This document shows positions 42,126 through 52,050 of a DNA stretch of 64,000 nucleotides, one piece after another. Source of the stretch: Saccharopolyspora shandongensis (lineage in GTDB: Bacteria > Actinomycetota > Actinomycetes > Mycobacteriales > Pseudonocardiaceae). The stretch lies in contig NZ_FNOK01000002.1 in NCBI RefSeq assembly GCF_900106995.1, positions 124,001-188,000 on the forward strand, in the 5' to 3' direction. The notes beneath the pieces were generated by a model. It saw only the letters and a program-made list of their open reading frames with translations. It was not told where the DNA came from and did no database searches. Position 1 is the stretch's first letter; each line of letters opens with the position of its first letter. Made by a program: the position numbers and the translations under genes.

Positions 42126-42208
42126 TGGGCGAGGAGGGAGTTGAACCCTCACGTCCTTTCGGACACACGGACCTGAACCGTGCGCGTCTGCCATTCCGCC
42201 ACTCGCCC
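42126..42208 (-). tRNA. leuT: tRNA-Leu (anticodon CAG)
   Basis: The minus strand folds as an 83-nt class II tRNA. The acceptor stem GGGCGAG pairs with CTCGCCC, the D-arm contains GGCGGAATGGCAGACGC, the anticodon loop is TTCAGGT between CACGG and CCGTG, there is a long variable arm, and the T-arm has GGTTCAACTCC. CCA is not encoded. Confidence 0.97.
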
Positions 42209-42420
42209 GTGGCTTGCCTGGAAGCTTACCTTGCTCTCTTCCGGGCCTGGGCACCGGGGTCGCTTTCGCTTCCCGCTGCCCTGTTGGCGAGAAGAAGATT
42301 AGCACGGGCTGACGAGGGGCTTCGGCGGGGGGTTGGACGAGTTGGGAACAGGGCGGTGTCTTGACCCGTTGGCCCAGATACGATGGTCGCCAGGAGTCGT
42401 ACGCGTGAAGGGATTTTGCC

Positions 42421-43797
42421 GTGGGCCTCGTGCAGCGCTTTGAGCGCCGACTCGAAGGCATCGTCGGTAACGGCTTTGCGCGCGTGTTCGGCGGAAAGGT
42501 CGTCCCCCAGGAGGTCGCCCAGGCTCTGCAGCGGGAAGCCGAGCTGCAGGTCCGGGAGCTCGCCGGGGGGCGGTTGCTCGCTTGCAACCACTACGTGGTG
42601 CAACTGAGCCCGTCCGATCACGATCGGCTCACCGGTGATGAGGCCCGGGTGACCGACCTCCTCGCCGACTGCGTTCAGGAGCATCTCACCGAGCAGGGGT
42701 GGGACACATATGGTGACGTCGTAGTCTCCCTGGAGCGCTCTGAGACGCTGCACACGGGACAGTTTCGAATCAGCTCGACCGTCGACCCCGACGTGACTCG
42801 ACGGCCGGCACAACCGCGTACCGCAGGAGACCGACCCATGAGCCAGCCACCAGGCCACTACCCCCAGGGAGATCCGTACAACCAGCAGGGGCAGTACGGC
42901 TACGACCAGGGTTACGGCCAAGGCCAAGGCCAAGGCCAAGACCCCAACTACGGCTACGGCCAGCAGCAGCAACAGCCCGGGTACGACCAGGGCTATGGCC
43001 AGCAGCAGCCCGGTTACGACCAGGGCGGTTACGGCCAGCAGCAGCCGCAGCAGGGTTACGACCAGGGCTATGGCCAGCAGCCTCAGCAGGGCTACGACCA
43101 GGGCTACGGCCAGCAGCCTCAGCAGGGCTATGACCAGGGTTACGGCCAGCAGCCTCAGCAGGGCTATGACCAGGGTTACGGCCAGCAGCCTCAGCAGGGC
43201 TACGACCAGGGTTACGGCCAGCAGCCTCAGCAGGGCTACGACCAGGGTGGCTACGGCCAGCCCGGCGGCTACGACCAGGGTTACGGCCAGCAGCCTCAGG
43301 CCTATGACCAGGGTTACGGCCAGCAGCCTCAGCAGGGCTACGACCAGGGTTACGGCCAGCCCGGTTTCGACCAGGGCTACGGCCAGCAGCCTGGTGGGGC
43401 GTACCCGCAGTCCGGTGGCTTCCCGGACCAGGGCGGCTACGGCCAGCAGCCCGGCGGCGCGTTCCCGCAGAGCGGCGGCTTCGCCGCGGGCGGCCCGCGC
43501 GGGCAGATGACCGCGACGCTGCACCTCGACGACGGTTCGAACCGCTCGTACACGCTGCAGCACGGCTCGAACATCATCGGCCGGGGCCAGGAGGGTCAGT
43601 TCCGCCTGCCGGACACCGGTGTGTCGCGCAAGCACATCGAGATCACCTGGGACGGCCAGAGCGCGATGTTGGCCGATCTCGGTTCGACGAATGGCACCAC
43701 GGTGAACGGCACGCCGGTGCAGACTTGGCAGTTGGCAGACGGCGACGTGATCAGGGTGGGCCACTCGTCCCTGGTCTTCCGGGCTCAGCAGGCCTGA
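42421..43797 (+). CDS. fhaA: FHA-domain protein FhaA with DUF3662 and a prion-like linker
   Basis: 458 residues. Residues 1-120 are the DUF3662 domain ([20 protein letters not shown]). Residues about 153-357 are a Gln/Tyr/Gly-rich low-complexity linker built mostly on [12 protein letters not shown]. Residues about 365-458 are a FHA phosphothreonine-binding domain ([20 protein letters not shown], then [12 protein letters not shown]). In mycobacteria FhaA (Rv0020c) binds phosphorylated targets of PknA/PknB such as MviN and controls lipid II transport. It is the first gene of the fhaA-pknB unit; GTG 42421 is the start. The linker is much longer and more repetitive than in mycobacteria. Confidence 0.95.
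   Translation: MGLVQRFERRLEGIVGNGFARVFGGKVVPQEVAQALQREAELQVRELAGGRLLACNHYVVQLSPSDHDRLTGDEARVTDLLADCVQEHLTEQGWDTYGDVVVSLERSETLHTGQFRISSTVDPDVTRRPAQPRTAGDRPMSQPPGHYPQGDPYNQQGQYGYDQGYGQGQGQGQDPNYGYGQQQQQPGYDQGYGQQQPGYDQGGYGQQQPQQGYDQGYGQQPQQGYDQGYGQQPQQGYDQGYGQQPQQGYDQGYGQQPQQGYDQGYGQQPQQGYDQGGYGQPGGYDQGYGQQPQAYDQGYGQQPQQGYDQGYGQPGFDQGYGQQPGGAYPQSGGFPDQGGYGQQPGGAFPQSGGFAAGGPRGQMTATLHLDDGSNRSYTLQHGSNIIGRGQEGQFRLPDTGVSRKHIEITWDGQSAMLADLGSTNGTTVNGTPVQTWQLADGDVIRVGHSSLVFRAQQA
43051..43400 (+). repeat. In-frame 36-bp tandem repeats inside fhaA
   Basis: At least five nearly identical 36-bp units start at 43051, 43087, 43123, 43159 and 43195, with degenerate units up to about 43400. Each encodes a 12-residue block of the type [12 protein letters not shown]. 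Near-identity at the DNA level implies recent expansion or gene conversion, and possible length variation between strains. Confidence 0.85.
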
Positions 43798-43842
43798 GCG
43801 CGGAAATCCGCGTCCGGACACGAGTAGGAGCGTTCACAACAA

Positions 43843-44307
43843 GTGCCAGAGCTGGTTATTCAGCTGACCAGAGCAGGGTTTCTCGCCCTGCTCTGGTTGT
43901 TCGTGCTGGCTGCGCTTCGCGTGGTTCGCTCGGATCTCTACTCGGCGTCCGGTATGCGGGTCCCGATTCCAGGTGCGAGTCGGCTCCCGGGCAAGCAGGC
44001 CCGGGGCAAGAGCAAGGCGCCCCGCCAGATGGTGGTGACGCACGGCGCTCTCGCCGGCACGCGCATCTCCCTGGACGGCCGGCCGATCCTGATCGGCCGC
44101 GCCGACGACTCCACGTTGGTCCTCGACGACGACTACGCGTCGACACGACACGCGAGATTGTCACTTCGAGGCTCCGATTGGTACGTGGAGGATCTAGGCT
44201 CCACTAACGGCACATACCTCGATCGGAACAAGGTCACGGGGCCGACCAAGGTCCCGCTCGGCGTTCCGATCAGAATCGGCAAGACGGTGATCGAGCTGCG
44301 CTCATGA
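43843..44307 (+). CDS. fhaB: Membrane-anchored FHA-domain protein FhaB/FipA
   Basis: 154 residues. An N-terminal membrane helix (AGFLALLWLFVLAALRVV) is followed by a basic linker and a FHA domain with ILIGRADDSTLVLDDDYAST, RHARL and LGSTNGTYLDRNKV. In mycobacteria FhaB/FipA joins FtsQ and FtsZ to the divisome and is phosphorylated by PknA. GTG 43843 is the start; the end overlaps pstP by four bases (ATGA). Confidence 0.95.
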   Translation: MPELVIQLTRAGFLALLWLFVLAALRVVRSDLYSASGMRVPIPGASRLPGKQARGKSKAPRQMVVTHGALAGTRISLDGRPILIGRADDSTLVLDDDYASTRHARLSLRGSDWYVEDLGSTNGTYLDRNKVTGPTKVPLGVPIRIGKTVIELRS

Positions 44308-45683
44308 CCCTCGTCCTTCACTACGCAGCCCGCAGCGACCGCGGCCTGGTGCGCTCCAACAACCAGGACTCGGTCTATGCCGGCCCACGACTACTCGCCC
44401 TCGCGGACGGCATGGGTGGACATGCCGCCGGAGAGGTCGCCAGCAAGGTCGTCATCGCGGCGTTGGCGCCGTTGGACGACGACGAGCCCAGCGACGACCT
44501 GCTCGGGCAGCTCCGCGGTGCGGTGCTGGCCGGCAACGGTGCGATCGCCGAGCTGGTGGCCAACGACCCGGACCTGGAGGGGATGGGCACCACGCTCACC
44601 GCTGTGCTGTTCGCAGGCAGCAAGCTGGGCTTGGTGCACATCGGCGACTCCCGGGCCTATCTGGTCCGCGGCGGCGAGCTGACCCAGATAACCCACGACG
44701 ACACCTTCGTGCAGTCGCTGATCGACGAAGGCCGGATCACCGAGGAGGAGGCCGCCAACCACCCGCAGCGCTCGCTGCTGCTGCACGCGTTGACCGGCCA
44801 CGAGGTGGAGCCGAGCCTGGCGATCCGGGAAGCCCGCGCCGGCGACCGCTACCTGCTCTGCTCGGACGGCCTGACCGGGCCGGTGAGCACCGAGACGATG
44901 GCGGAGGCGCTGCGCATCCCGGACCCGCAGCAATGCGCGGACCGGATGATCGAGCTCGCCCTCAAGGGCGGTGGTCCGGACAACGTGACCGTGATCATCG
45001 CCGACGTCGTCGACGTCGAGTTCGGCGACGACGCCCCGATCGTCGGGGGCGCGGCGGGAAATGGCGATGAGCATCCGCAACCCGATTCGTCGGCGGCGCG
45101 CGCATCCGCGGTGACCATGCCGCGGCCGCAGCCACAGCGTTTCGAGCCCACCTCACCTCCGGCGGAGCGGCCGCGCAAGCGCCGCTGGCTCCGTTCGCTG
45201 CTGGTGATGTGCGGCGTGCTCATCGTGTTGGCCGGAATCGCACTGGTCGGGCGTTGGTGGGTGCTCAACCAGTACTACATCGGCGCGAACCGCGCCGACG
45301 AGGTGGTGATCTACCAAGGCGTGCAGGGCAACGTGCTCGGTGTTTCGCTGAACTGGCAGGTCGAGACGTCCTGCCCGGTGGACTCGGCGCAGGACTGCAC
45401 GCCGGTCAAGGTCACCGACCTGCAGGAGGCCCAGCGGCCGGACGTCCGCAACGGCATCACCGAGGTCAACGGGCTGCAGGAGGCCCGTGACGCGATGCGG
45501 CGGCTCCGGATGACGGCGCTGCTGCCGGAATGCCAGCAGCCGGAAGCCCCGCAGCAGCCGCCGCAGCAGCCGCCGCCTCCGGCGCAGGGTCAGCCCCAGC
45601 AGCCGCCTGAGTCCACTCCGGACGCCACCCCGCTGCAGACGGAGGAGCAGAAACCGGGCGTGACCTGCCGGATGGTGAGTTGA
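44304..45683 (+). CDS. pstP: PP2C-family Ser/Thr phosphatase PstP
   Basis: 459 residues. The PPM catalytic domain (1-240) has metal ligands in RSNNQDSVY, LADGMGGHAAGE, VHIGDSRAYL, LLCSDGLTGPV and GGPDNVTVI. A single transmembrane helix follows (about 293-315, LLVMCGVLIVLAGIALV), then an extracellular Pro/Gln-rich tail. It removes phosphates from PknA/PknB and their substrates. It is translationally coupled to fhaB (ATGA) and rodA (TGATG). Confidence 0.97.
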   Translation: MTLVLHYAARSDRGLVRSNNQDSVYAGPRLLALADGMGGHAAGEVASKVVIAALAPLDDDEPSDDLLGQLRGAVLAGNGAIAELVANDPDLEGMGTTLTAVLFAGSKLGLVHIGDSRAYLVRGGELTQITHDDTFVQSLIDEGRITEEEAANHPQRSLLLHALTGHEVEPSLAIREARAGDRYLLCSDGLTGPVSTETMAEALRIPDPQQCADRMIELALKGGGPDNVTVIIADVVDVEFGDDAPIVGGAAGNGDEHPQPDSSAARASAVTMPRPQPQRFEPTSPPAERPRKRRWLRSLLVMCGVLIVLAGIALVGRWWVLNQYYIGANRADEVVIYQGVQGNVLGVSLNWQVETSCPVDSAQDCTPVKVTDLQEAQRPDVRNGITEVNGLQEARDAMRRLRMTALLPECQQPEAPQQPPQQPPPPAQGQPQQPPESTPDATPLQTEEQKPGVTCRMVS

Positions 45684-47092
45684 TGGCACAACCGGCCGCT
45701 ACGACCGGAGCTGCCAGCGGGGCCCCCCGAGTCGATACTCGGCGGGGCACCGAGCTGTTCATGCTGGTTTGCTCGGCTGTGATCGTCACCTTCGCGCTGG
45801 TCCTCGTGGAGCTCGCGCAGGAGGAGACGATCTCCCGAGAGCTCTTCTACTACGGGTTCGCGTTCCTCGCGCTCTACGGCGCTGCGCACTTCGGCGTGCG
45901 CCGCTGGGCGCCGTACGCAGACCCGCTGATCCTGCCGCTGGTGTCGCTGATCAACGGGATGGGCCTGGTGATGCTGCACCGGCTCGACCTGGCACCGGTG
46001 GTCGGCGCCCCGTACACGCCCAAGCAGATCGTGTTCACCACGGCGGGCGTGGTGCTGTTCATCCTGGTGCTGGTGTTCGTCAAGGACCACCGGACGCTGG
46101 CGCAGTACGGCTACACCTGCGGTTTCGTCGGGCTGGCGCTGCTGGCGCTGCCCGGTCTGCTGCCGGCGAGCATCTCCGAGGCCAACGGCGCGAAGCTGTG
46201 GATCAACCTGGGCTTCGTGTCCATCCAGCCGAACGAGTTCGCCAAGCTCCTGCTGCTGGTGTTCTTCGCGTCGTTCCTGGTGTCGAAGCGGGAGCTGTTC
46301 ACCACGGCCGGCAAGCGGTTCCTCGGCGTGGACTGGCCGCGTCCGCGGGACCTGGCCCCGGTGATCGCGGCGTGGCTGCTGTCCATCGGCATCGTCGTGC
46401 TGGAGAAGGACCTGGGCACGTCCCTGCTGTTCTTCGGCATCGTGCTGGTGATGATCTACATCGCCACCGAGCGCGCGGTGTGGGTCTTCCTGGGCCTGTC
46501 GATGTTCGCGCTCGGCTGCGTCATCGCCTTCAACCTGTTCGACCACGTCCAGGCGCGGGTGAACACCTGGCTGGACCCGCTGTCCGAGGGGGCGGCGAAC
46601 GACCAGCTGCGCTCCGGCCTGTTCGGCATGGCCAACGGCGGGATCGGCGGCTCCGGGCTGGGCTCGGGCATGCCGAACCTGACGCCGCTGTCGTTCAGCG
46701 ACTTCATCATCCCGTCGCTGGCCGAGGAGCTCGGCCTGACCGGGCTGATGGCGCTGCTGATGCTGTACCTGCTGCTGATGATGCGCGGGCTGCGCAGCGC
46801 ACTGGCGGTGCGCGACTCGTTCGGCAAGCTGTTCGCCGGCGGTCTGTCCTTCACCGTGGCGCTGCAGCTGTTCGTGGTCACCGGAGGTTCCACCGGGCTC
46901 ATCCCGATGACCGGTCTCACGGCGCCGTTCCTCGCCTCGGGCGGTTCGTCGATGCTGGCGAACTACATGCTGATCGCACTGCTGCTGCGGGTCTCCGACG
47001 CCGCGCGTCGCCCGCAGGCGCCCGCGAAGCCGAAGGCCAAGCAGGCCCCGATCGCGGAGGCACATACCGAGTTGGTGGAGCGTCCCCGATGA
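45683..47092 (+). CDS. rodA: SEDS-family peptidoglycan polymerase RodA
   Basis: 469 residues with about 10-12 membrane helices. It shows the SEDS signatures AKLWINLGFVSIQPNEFAKL, EKDLGTSLLF and the C-terminal LTAPFLASGGSSML. Such proteins polymerise glycan strands from lipid II in the cell elongation machinery and work as a pair with a class B PBP, here PbpA, encoded next. ATG 45683 shares one base with the pstP stop; the stop overlaps pbpA (ATGA). Confidence 0.96.
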   Translation: MAQPAATTGAASGAPRVDTRRGTELFMLVCSAVIVTFALVLVELAQEETISRELFYYGFAFLALYGAAHFGVRRWAPYADPLILPLVSLINGMGLVMLHRLDLAPVVGAPYTPKQIVFTTAGVVLFILVLVFVKDHRTLAQYGYTCGFVGLALLALPGLLPASISEANGAKLWINLGFVSIQPNEFAKLLLLVFFASFLVSKRELFTTAGKRFLGVDWPRPRDLAPVIAAWLLSIGIVVLEKDLGTSLLFFGIVLVMIYIATERAVWVFLGLSMFALGCVIAFNLFDHVQARVNTWLDPLSEGAANDQLRSGLFGMANGGIGGSGLGSGMPNLTPLSFSDFIIPSLAEELGLTGLMALLMLYLLLMMRGLRSALAVRDSFGKLFAGGLSFTVALQLFVVTGGSTGLIPMTGLTAPFLASGGSSMLANYMLIALLLRVSDAARRPQAPAKPKAKQAPIAEAHTELVERPR

Positions 47093-48543
47093 ACAAGCCG
47101 CTGCGCCGGGTGGCGCTGGCGATGATGGTCATGGTCGTGCTGCTGATGGGCAACGCGACGTACGTGCAGGTCATCCAGGCCGACGAGCTGCGCGATCACC
47201 CGCTCAACAAGCGCACGCTGTACGAGGAGTACGCCCGGGAGCGCGGGCAGATCACCGCCGGCGGCCAGTCGCTGGCCAGTTCAGTCCCCAACGAGCACGA
47301 CCGCTTCAAGTTCCTGCGCAGCTACCCGAACGGGCCGCTGTACGCGCCGGTGACCGGGTTCTACTCGTTCTACTACGGCTCCAACGGCATCGAGCGCGCC
47401 GAGGACAAGATCCTCAACGGCACGGACGACAGCATGGCGTTCGACCGGTTGTCCGACATGATCACCGGGCGCGAGCCGCGCGGCGGCAGCGTTGAGCTGA
47501 CCATCAACCCGGCGATGCAGCAGGTCGCCTACGAGCAGCTGACCAAGAAGGGCTTCCAGGGCTCCGTGGTAGCGCTGAACCCGTCGACCGGCGAGATCCT
47601 GTCGATGGTCAACGCGCCGTCTTACGACCCGAACCCGCTGGCCTCGGCGGACAACAACGCCGTCGCCGCGGAGTGGAACAAGCTGGACGCCGACAAGGAA
47701 CGGCCGATGGCGAACCGGTCGGTGTCCGAGCTCTACCCGCCCGGTTCGACGTTCAAGCTGATCACCACGGCCGCCGCGCTGCAGAACGGGTACAACCCGA
47801 ACAGCACGGTGGAGGACGCCGCGTCGATCACGCTGCCGCAGACCAGCACGCAGCTGCCGAACTACGGCGGCAAGCAGTGCGCGGGCAACACCCTGACCAA
47901 GGCGCTGGCGCACTCCTGCAACACCGCGTTCGGCAAGATCGCCGGTGATCTCGGGCCGGATAAGATGCGCAAGACCGCCGCCGCGTTCGGCTTCGGTCAG
48001 GACCTGCAGATCCCGATGACCGTCGCCAAGTCGGACCTCGGCCCGATGGCCGACGCCGCCTCGCTGTACCAGAGCGGCATCGGCCAGCGCGACGTCCGCG
48101 TCACGCCGATGCAGAACGCGATGATGGTCGCCGCGATCGCCAACGGCGGCAAGCTGATGCAGCCGCAGCTGGTGAAGGCGACCCGCGCGCCGGACATGTC
48201 GGAGCTGGACACCCTCCAGCCGGAGGAGATGAGCGAGGCCGTCTCCCCGCAGGTCGCCGCGATGCTGCGCGACATGATGATCCAGTCGGAGAAGAACACC
48301 AAGGGCGAAGGCAAGATCTCCGGCGTCGAGATCGCCTCGAAGACCGGTACCGCCCAGCACGGCGACGCCAAGGACCAGCCGCACGGCTGGTACGTCGCGT
48401 TCGCCCCCGCGGAGAACCCGACCATCGCCGTCGCGGTGATCGTCGAGAACGGCGGCGACGAGGGCACCGAGGCCACGGGTGGCTCCATCGCCGCCCCGAT
48501 CGGCCGCGCGGTCATCCGGGCCGGTCTGCAGGGGGGTGGCTGA
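47089..48543 (+). CDS. pbpA: Penicillin-binding protein PbpA (class B transpeptidase)
   Basis: 484 residues. One N-terminal membrane helix (MMVMVVLLMGNATYV) leads to a pedestal domain and the transpeptidase domain with SxxK in YPPGSTFKL, SxN in AHSCNTAFG and KTG in SKTGTAQHG. It cross-links peptidoglycan in partnership with RodA. Coupled to rodA by ATGA; pknA begins 3 bp after its stop. Confidence 0.96.
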   Translation: MNKPLRRVALAMMVMVVLLMGNATYVQVIQADELRDHPLNKRTLYEEYARERGQITAGGQSLASSVPNEHDRFKFLRSYPNGPLYAPVTGFYSFYYGSNGIERAEDKILNGTDDSMAFDRLSDMITGREPRGGSVELTINPAMQQVAYEQLTKKGFQGSVVALNPSTGEILSMVNAPSYDPNPLASADNNAVAAEWNKLDADKERPMANRSVSELYPPGSTFKLITTAAALQNGYNPNSTVEDAASITLPQTSTQLPNYGGKQCAGNTLTKALAHSCNTAFGKIAGDLGPDKMRKTAAAFGFGQDLQIPMTVAKSDLGPMADAASLYQSGIGQRDVRVTPMQNAMMVAAIANGGKLMQPQLVKATRAPDMSELDTLQPEEMSEAVSPQVAAMLRDMMIQSEKNTKGEGKISGVEIASKTGTAQHGDAKDQPHGWYVAFAPAENPTIAVAVIVENGGDEGTEATGGSIAAPIGRAVIRAGLQGGG

Positions 48544-48546
48544 CCC

Positions 48547-49854
48547 GTGCTGACCACCGGCCAGTTACTCGCCGACCGGTACCGGCTCGGCCAGCGGATC
48601 GCCGTCGGCGGGATGGGCGAGGTGTGGCAGGCGGTGGACGTCCGGCTGGACCGGACCGTCGCCATCAAGGTGCTCAAGGCGGAGCTGTGCGGCGACGCCG
48701 AGTTCCTGCACCGCTTCCGCACCGAGGCCCGCACCACCGCGTCGCTGAACCACCCGGGGATCGCCGCGGTGCACGACTACGGTGAGACCGCCGCGATCCC
48801 GGACGGGCCGGAGGACACCGCGTACCTGGTGATGGAGCTGGTCGAGGGCGAGCCGCTGGCCGCGATCCTGGCCCGCGAGCGCCGGATCAACACCGACCAC
48901 ACGCTGGACATGCTGGAGCAGGCGGGCCGGGCGCTGCAGGCCGCGCACGAACGCGGCCTGGTGCACCGGGACGTCAAGCCGGGCAACATCCTGATCACGC
49001 CCGAGGGCAAGGTGAAGGTGACCGACTTCGGCATCGCGAAGGCGGCCGACGCGGCACCGGTGACCCGCTCGGGAATGGTCATGGGCACCGCGCACTACAT
49101 CGCGCCGGAGCAGGCGCTCGGCGACGACGCCACGCCGTCCAGCGACGTGTACTCGCTGGCCGTGGTCGGCTACGAGTGCCTGATGGGTCACCGCCCGTTC
49201 CTGTCCGACAACGCGGTGACGGTCGCGATGATGCACATCCGCGAGATCGCGCCGCCGCTGCCGCCGGACGTGCCGCCGGGCGTGCGGGCGCTGATCGAGG
49301 CGACGCTGGCGAAGGACCCGCGGCGGCGCTACGCCGACGGCGGCGAGTTCGCCAACGCCGTCGCCGCAGTGCGCGCGGGCCGGCCGCTGCCCACGCCGTC
49401 CTCGCTGGTGGTGCCGCAGCAGCGGCAGCAGCTCAACGTCGCCGTGCCGAACACGGGCGTCCACCAGATGCCCGCGCAACTGCCGCCGATGGGCAACACG
49501 TACCCGCCGGGGCTGATCCCGCCGCAGGCGCCGGCCCCACAACTGCCGCCTCCGCAGGCGTCGGCACCGCGCACGAACAAGATCATCGTCTGGCTGCTGG
49601 TGGCGGTGCTCGCGATAGCCTTGCTCGTCGCCGTCGGCGTGGCCACGTACTGGGTGGTCAACTTCGACGAGGGGTTGGTCGGATCCGGCGATGTGACAAC
49701 GCACAACCTGGATTCGACAGCTGCTTTGGGCCAGACTTCGCTACGGCTCGCGCCCGAGATCGGGGCGGCACCGGCGGGGTGGCCGGACACGGAACTCGGG
49801 GGAACACCGCTGGTCGCCCGGCCGATACCGATGGGATTGGGCGACTCGGCATGA
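48547..49854 (+). CDS. pknA: Transmembrane Ser/Thr protein kinase PknA
   Basis: 435 residues. The kinase domain (1-270) shows the glycine loop [10 protein letters not shown], the ATP lysine in VAIKVLKAE, the catalytic [13 protein letters not shown] in KVTDFGIAK and APE in YIAPEQA. A Pro/Gln-rich linker leads to a single membrane helix ([20 protein letters not shown]) and a roughly 60-residue extracellular tail without PASTA repeats. Controls division and elongation with PknB. GTG 48547. Confidence 0.96.
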   Translation: MLTTGQLLADRYRLGQRIAVGGMGEVWQAVDVRLDRTVAIKVLKAELCGDAEFLHRFRTEARTTASLNHPGIAAVHDYGETAAIPDGPEDTAYLVMELVEGEPLAAILARERRINTDHTLDMLEQAGRALQAAHERGLVHRDVKPGNILITPEGKVKVTDFGIAKAADAAPVTRSGMVMGTAHYIAPEQALGDDATPSSDVYSLAVVGYECLMGHRPFLSDNAVTVAMMHIREIAPPLPPDVPPGVRALIEATLAKDPRRRYADGGEFANAVAAVRAGRPLPTPSSLVVPQQRQQLNVAVPNTGVHQMPAQLPPMGNTYPPGLIPPQAPAPQLPPPQASAPRTNKIIVWLLVAVLAIALLVAVGVATYWVVNFDEGLVGSGDVTTHNLDSTAALGQTSLRLAPEIGAAPAGWPDTELGGTPLVARPIPMGLGDSA

Positions 49855-49891
49855 TGGGACGATCGTTGACAAGGATCGGAACGACGCTTCG

Positions 49892-51847
49892 ATGAGTTCA
49901 CCTCGACTTCTGTCCAACCGCTACGAGCTCGGTGAGACTCTCGGCTACGGCGGTATGTCCGAGGTGCACCGCGGCCGCGACACCCGGCTGAGCCGCGACG
50001 TGGCGGTGAAGATCCTCCGCGCCGACCTCGCCCGCGACCCGACGTTCCAGCTGCGGTTCCGCCGCGAGGCGCAGAACGCCGCCGCGCTGAACCACCCCGC
50101 GATCGTGGCCGTCTACGACACCGGCGAGACCGAGGCCGAGAGCGGGCCGCTGCCGTACATCGTGATGGAGTACGTCGACGGCCGGACGCTGCGCGACATC
50201 GTCAAGACCGAGGGTCCGCTGTCGCCGCGCCGGGCCATGGAGGTCATGGCGGACGCGTCGGCCGCGCTGGACTTCAGCCACCGGCACGGCATCGTGCACC
50301 GGGACGTCAAGCCCGCCAACATCATGATCACCCGCGGCGGCGCCGTGAAGGTGATGGACTTCGGCATCGCCCGCGCGCTGGCCGACGGGCAGGCCGCGGT
50401 GACGCAGACCGCCGCGGTGATCGGAACCGCGCAGTACCTGTCGCCAGAGCAGGCCCGCGGCGAGGCGGTGGACGCGCGAAGCGACGTCTACGCCTCCGGC
50501 TGCGTGCTGTTCGAGCTGCTCACCGGGGAGCCGCCGTTCACCGGTGACTCGCCGGTCGCGGTGGCCTACCAGCACGTCCGGGAGGAACCGCGCAAGCCCT
50601 CCGACGTCAACCCGACGACGCCGGCCTCGCTGGACGCCGTGGTGCTCAAGGCGCTGAGCAAGAACCCGGCGAACCGCTACCAGTCGGCCGCGGAGATGCG
50701 GGCCGACCTGGTGCGGGTGCTCTCCGGGCAGCGCCCGAAGGCGCCGATGATCATGTCCGAGGACGAGCGGACGGCGATGCTCACGCAGAGCTCGGCGACC
50801 GAGCTGCTGACGCCGGGCCGCCATCGGTCGGTGGAGCGGGAGCCGGAGGAGGTCGACACCGAAGGCGACCGCAAGCGCCGCAAGCACCGGATGATCGCGC
50901 TGGTCACGGCGGCCTGCGTGCTCGTGTTCGCGCTCGCCGCCTGGCTGGCGACGTGGGCCTTCACCTCGGAGCCGAAGAAGGAGGCGGTGCCGAACTTCGC
51001 CTCCATGACCCAGGCGGCGGCGCGGGTCAAGGCCGAATCCGAGCAGTGGCGCGTCGAGTGGTGCCTGGCCCCGTCCAGCGTCGACGACAAGGACAAGGTT
51101 GTCCAGCAGAACCCGGCGCCGGGCGCGCTGATCCTCAAGGACGCCCAGTCGATCAAGCTCTGCACCGGGACCGGGCCGGGGAGCGTGCAGGTGCCGGACC
51201 TGACCGGTCTGGCCATCGACGACGCCCAGAAGAAGCTGGAGGCGGTCGGGCTCAGGCTGGGGTACACGCCGGAGTACCGCGAGACCGACGACTCCAAGCA
51301 GGTCGGCAAGATCATGGACTGGAGCAAGCGGGGGGAGACCGTCGCCGAGGGCACCACGATCTCCGTCGTGCTCGGCCAGGAGCCCCGGATGAACGACGTC
51401 CGCAACGTCGTCGGCCTGCCCTTCGACGAGGCGAAGGCCTACCTGGTCGGCTCCGGGTTCAAGGTCAGCAAGCAGGACCGCGACTCCGACCAGCCCGCGG
51501 GCACGGTGCTGGAGCAGTCCCCGTCGGGAGGCAGCAAGGCGAAGCCGAACAGCGAGGTCGTCCTGGTGGTGTCCAACGGCGGGCAGATCAGCATGCCGTC
51601 GCTGGTCGGCATGACGCCGAGCCAGGCAGAGCAGGCCCTGCGGAGCCGCGGCTGGAACGGCAGCATCGTCGAGTCCGACCAGTCGACCACGGACAAGAAC
51701 ATGGACGGCAAGGTGATCGGCTCGTCGCCGTCCGCCGGGCAGAAGTTGGGCAAGGACCAGGCGGTGACGCTCTACGTGGGCGACTACACCACGAGCCCGA
51801 CCACCAGCACGCCGGCCGACGGCGGGCTCTTCCCACCGTTCGGCTGA
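49892..51847 (+). CDS. pknB: PASTA-domain Ser/Thr protein kinase PknB
   Basis: 651 residues. The kinase domain (1-280) has GYGGMSEVH, VAVKILRADL, HRDVKPANIM, MDFGIARAL and SPEQARGE. A juxtamembrane segment includes TAMLTQSSATELLTPGRHR, with Thr sites typical of autophosphorylation. A membrane helix (MIALVTAACVLVFALAAWLA) is followed by four PASTA-type repeats, each about 65-70 residues (PDLTGLAIDDAQKKLEAVGL, for example), that bind muropeptides outside the cell. It is the last gene of the fhaA unit, closed by a 12-bp hairpin. Confidence 0.97.
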   Translation: MSSPRLLSNRYELGETLGYGGMSEVHRGRDTRLSRDVAVKILRADLARDPTFQLRFRREAQNAAALNHPAIVAVYDTGETEAESGPLPYIVMEYVDGRTLRDIVKTEGPLSPRRAMEVMADASAALDFSHRHGIVHRDVKPANIMITRGGAVKVMDFGIARALADGQAAVTQTAAVIGTAQYLSPEQARGEAVDARSDVYASGCVLFELLTGEPPFTGDSPVAVAYQHVREEPRKPSDVNPTTPASLDAVVLKALSKNPANRYQSAAEMRADLVRVLSGQRPKAPMIMSEDERTAMLTQSSATELLTPGRHRSVEREPEEVDTEGDRKRRKHRMIALVTAACVLVFALAAWLATWAFTSEPKKEAVPNFASMTQAAARVKAESEQWRVEWCLAPSSVDDKDKVVQQNPAPGALILKDAQSIKLCTGTGPGSVQVPDLTGLAIDDAQKKLEAVGLRLGYTPEYRETDDSKQVGKIMDWSKRGETVAEGTTISVVLGQEPRMNDVRNVVGLPFDEAKAYLVGSGFKVSKQDRDSDQPAGTVLEQSPSGGSKAKPNSEVVLVVSNGGQISMPSLVGMTPSQAEQALRSRGWNGSIVESDQSTTDKNMDGKVIGSSPSAGQKLGKDQAVTLYVGDYTTSPTTSTPADGGLFPPFG

Positions 51848-51860
51848 CCGCTTCGACGCG

Positions 51861-51896
51861 AAGGGCACCTGCCGCCGACCGGGCGCAGGTGCCCTT
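51861..51896 (+). terminator. Terminator of the fhaA-pknB unit
   Basis: AAGGGCACCTGC (51861-51872) pairs perfectly with GCAGGTGCCCTT (51885-51896), 14 bp after the pknB stop. Confidence 0.75.
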
Positions 51897-52050
51897 CCGC
51901 ATTCCCGGCGGAAATCCCGACCTGAGGAGCACTACGGCCGAGCTGGGGCTCGACGAAGCCCAGCTGGGGCTGCGCCCGGGCTTCGGCGCGCTGCTCGGGC
52001 AGGACGTCCTGGATGGCTACCGCAAGCGCGCCCGCTCAGGGTGACTGGGG

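Noticed and set aside
41703..42587. Minus-strand frame crossing tRNA-Leu and its trailer
   Set aside because: It would translate through a tRNA and a terminator; composition is that of the microsatellite region.
42226..43821. 531-codon frame antisense to fhaA, rich in Leu/Val repeats
   Set aside because: It is the mirror of the fhaA tandem repeats; fhaA has a clear DUF3662 and FHA domain.
45769..47088. Frame in rodA that would extend pbpA upstream by 440 codons
   Set aside because: RodA is unmistakable in the other frame, and ATG 47089 gives the normal PbpA start with an ATGA overlap.
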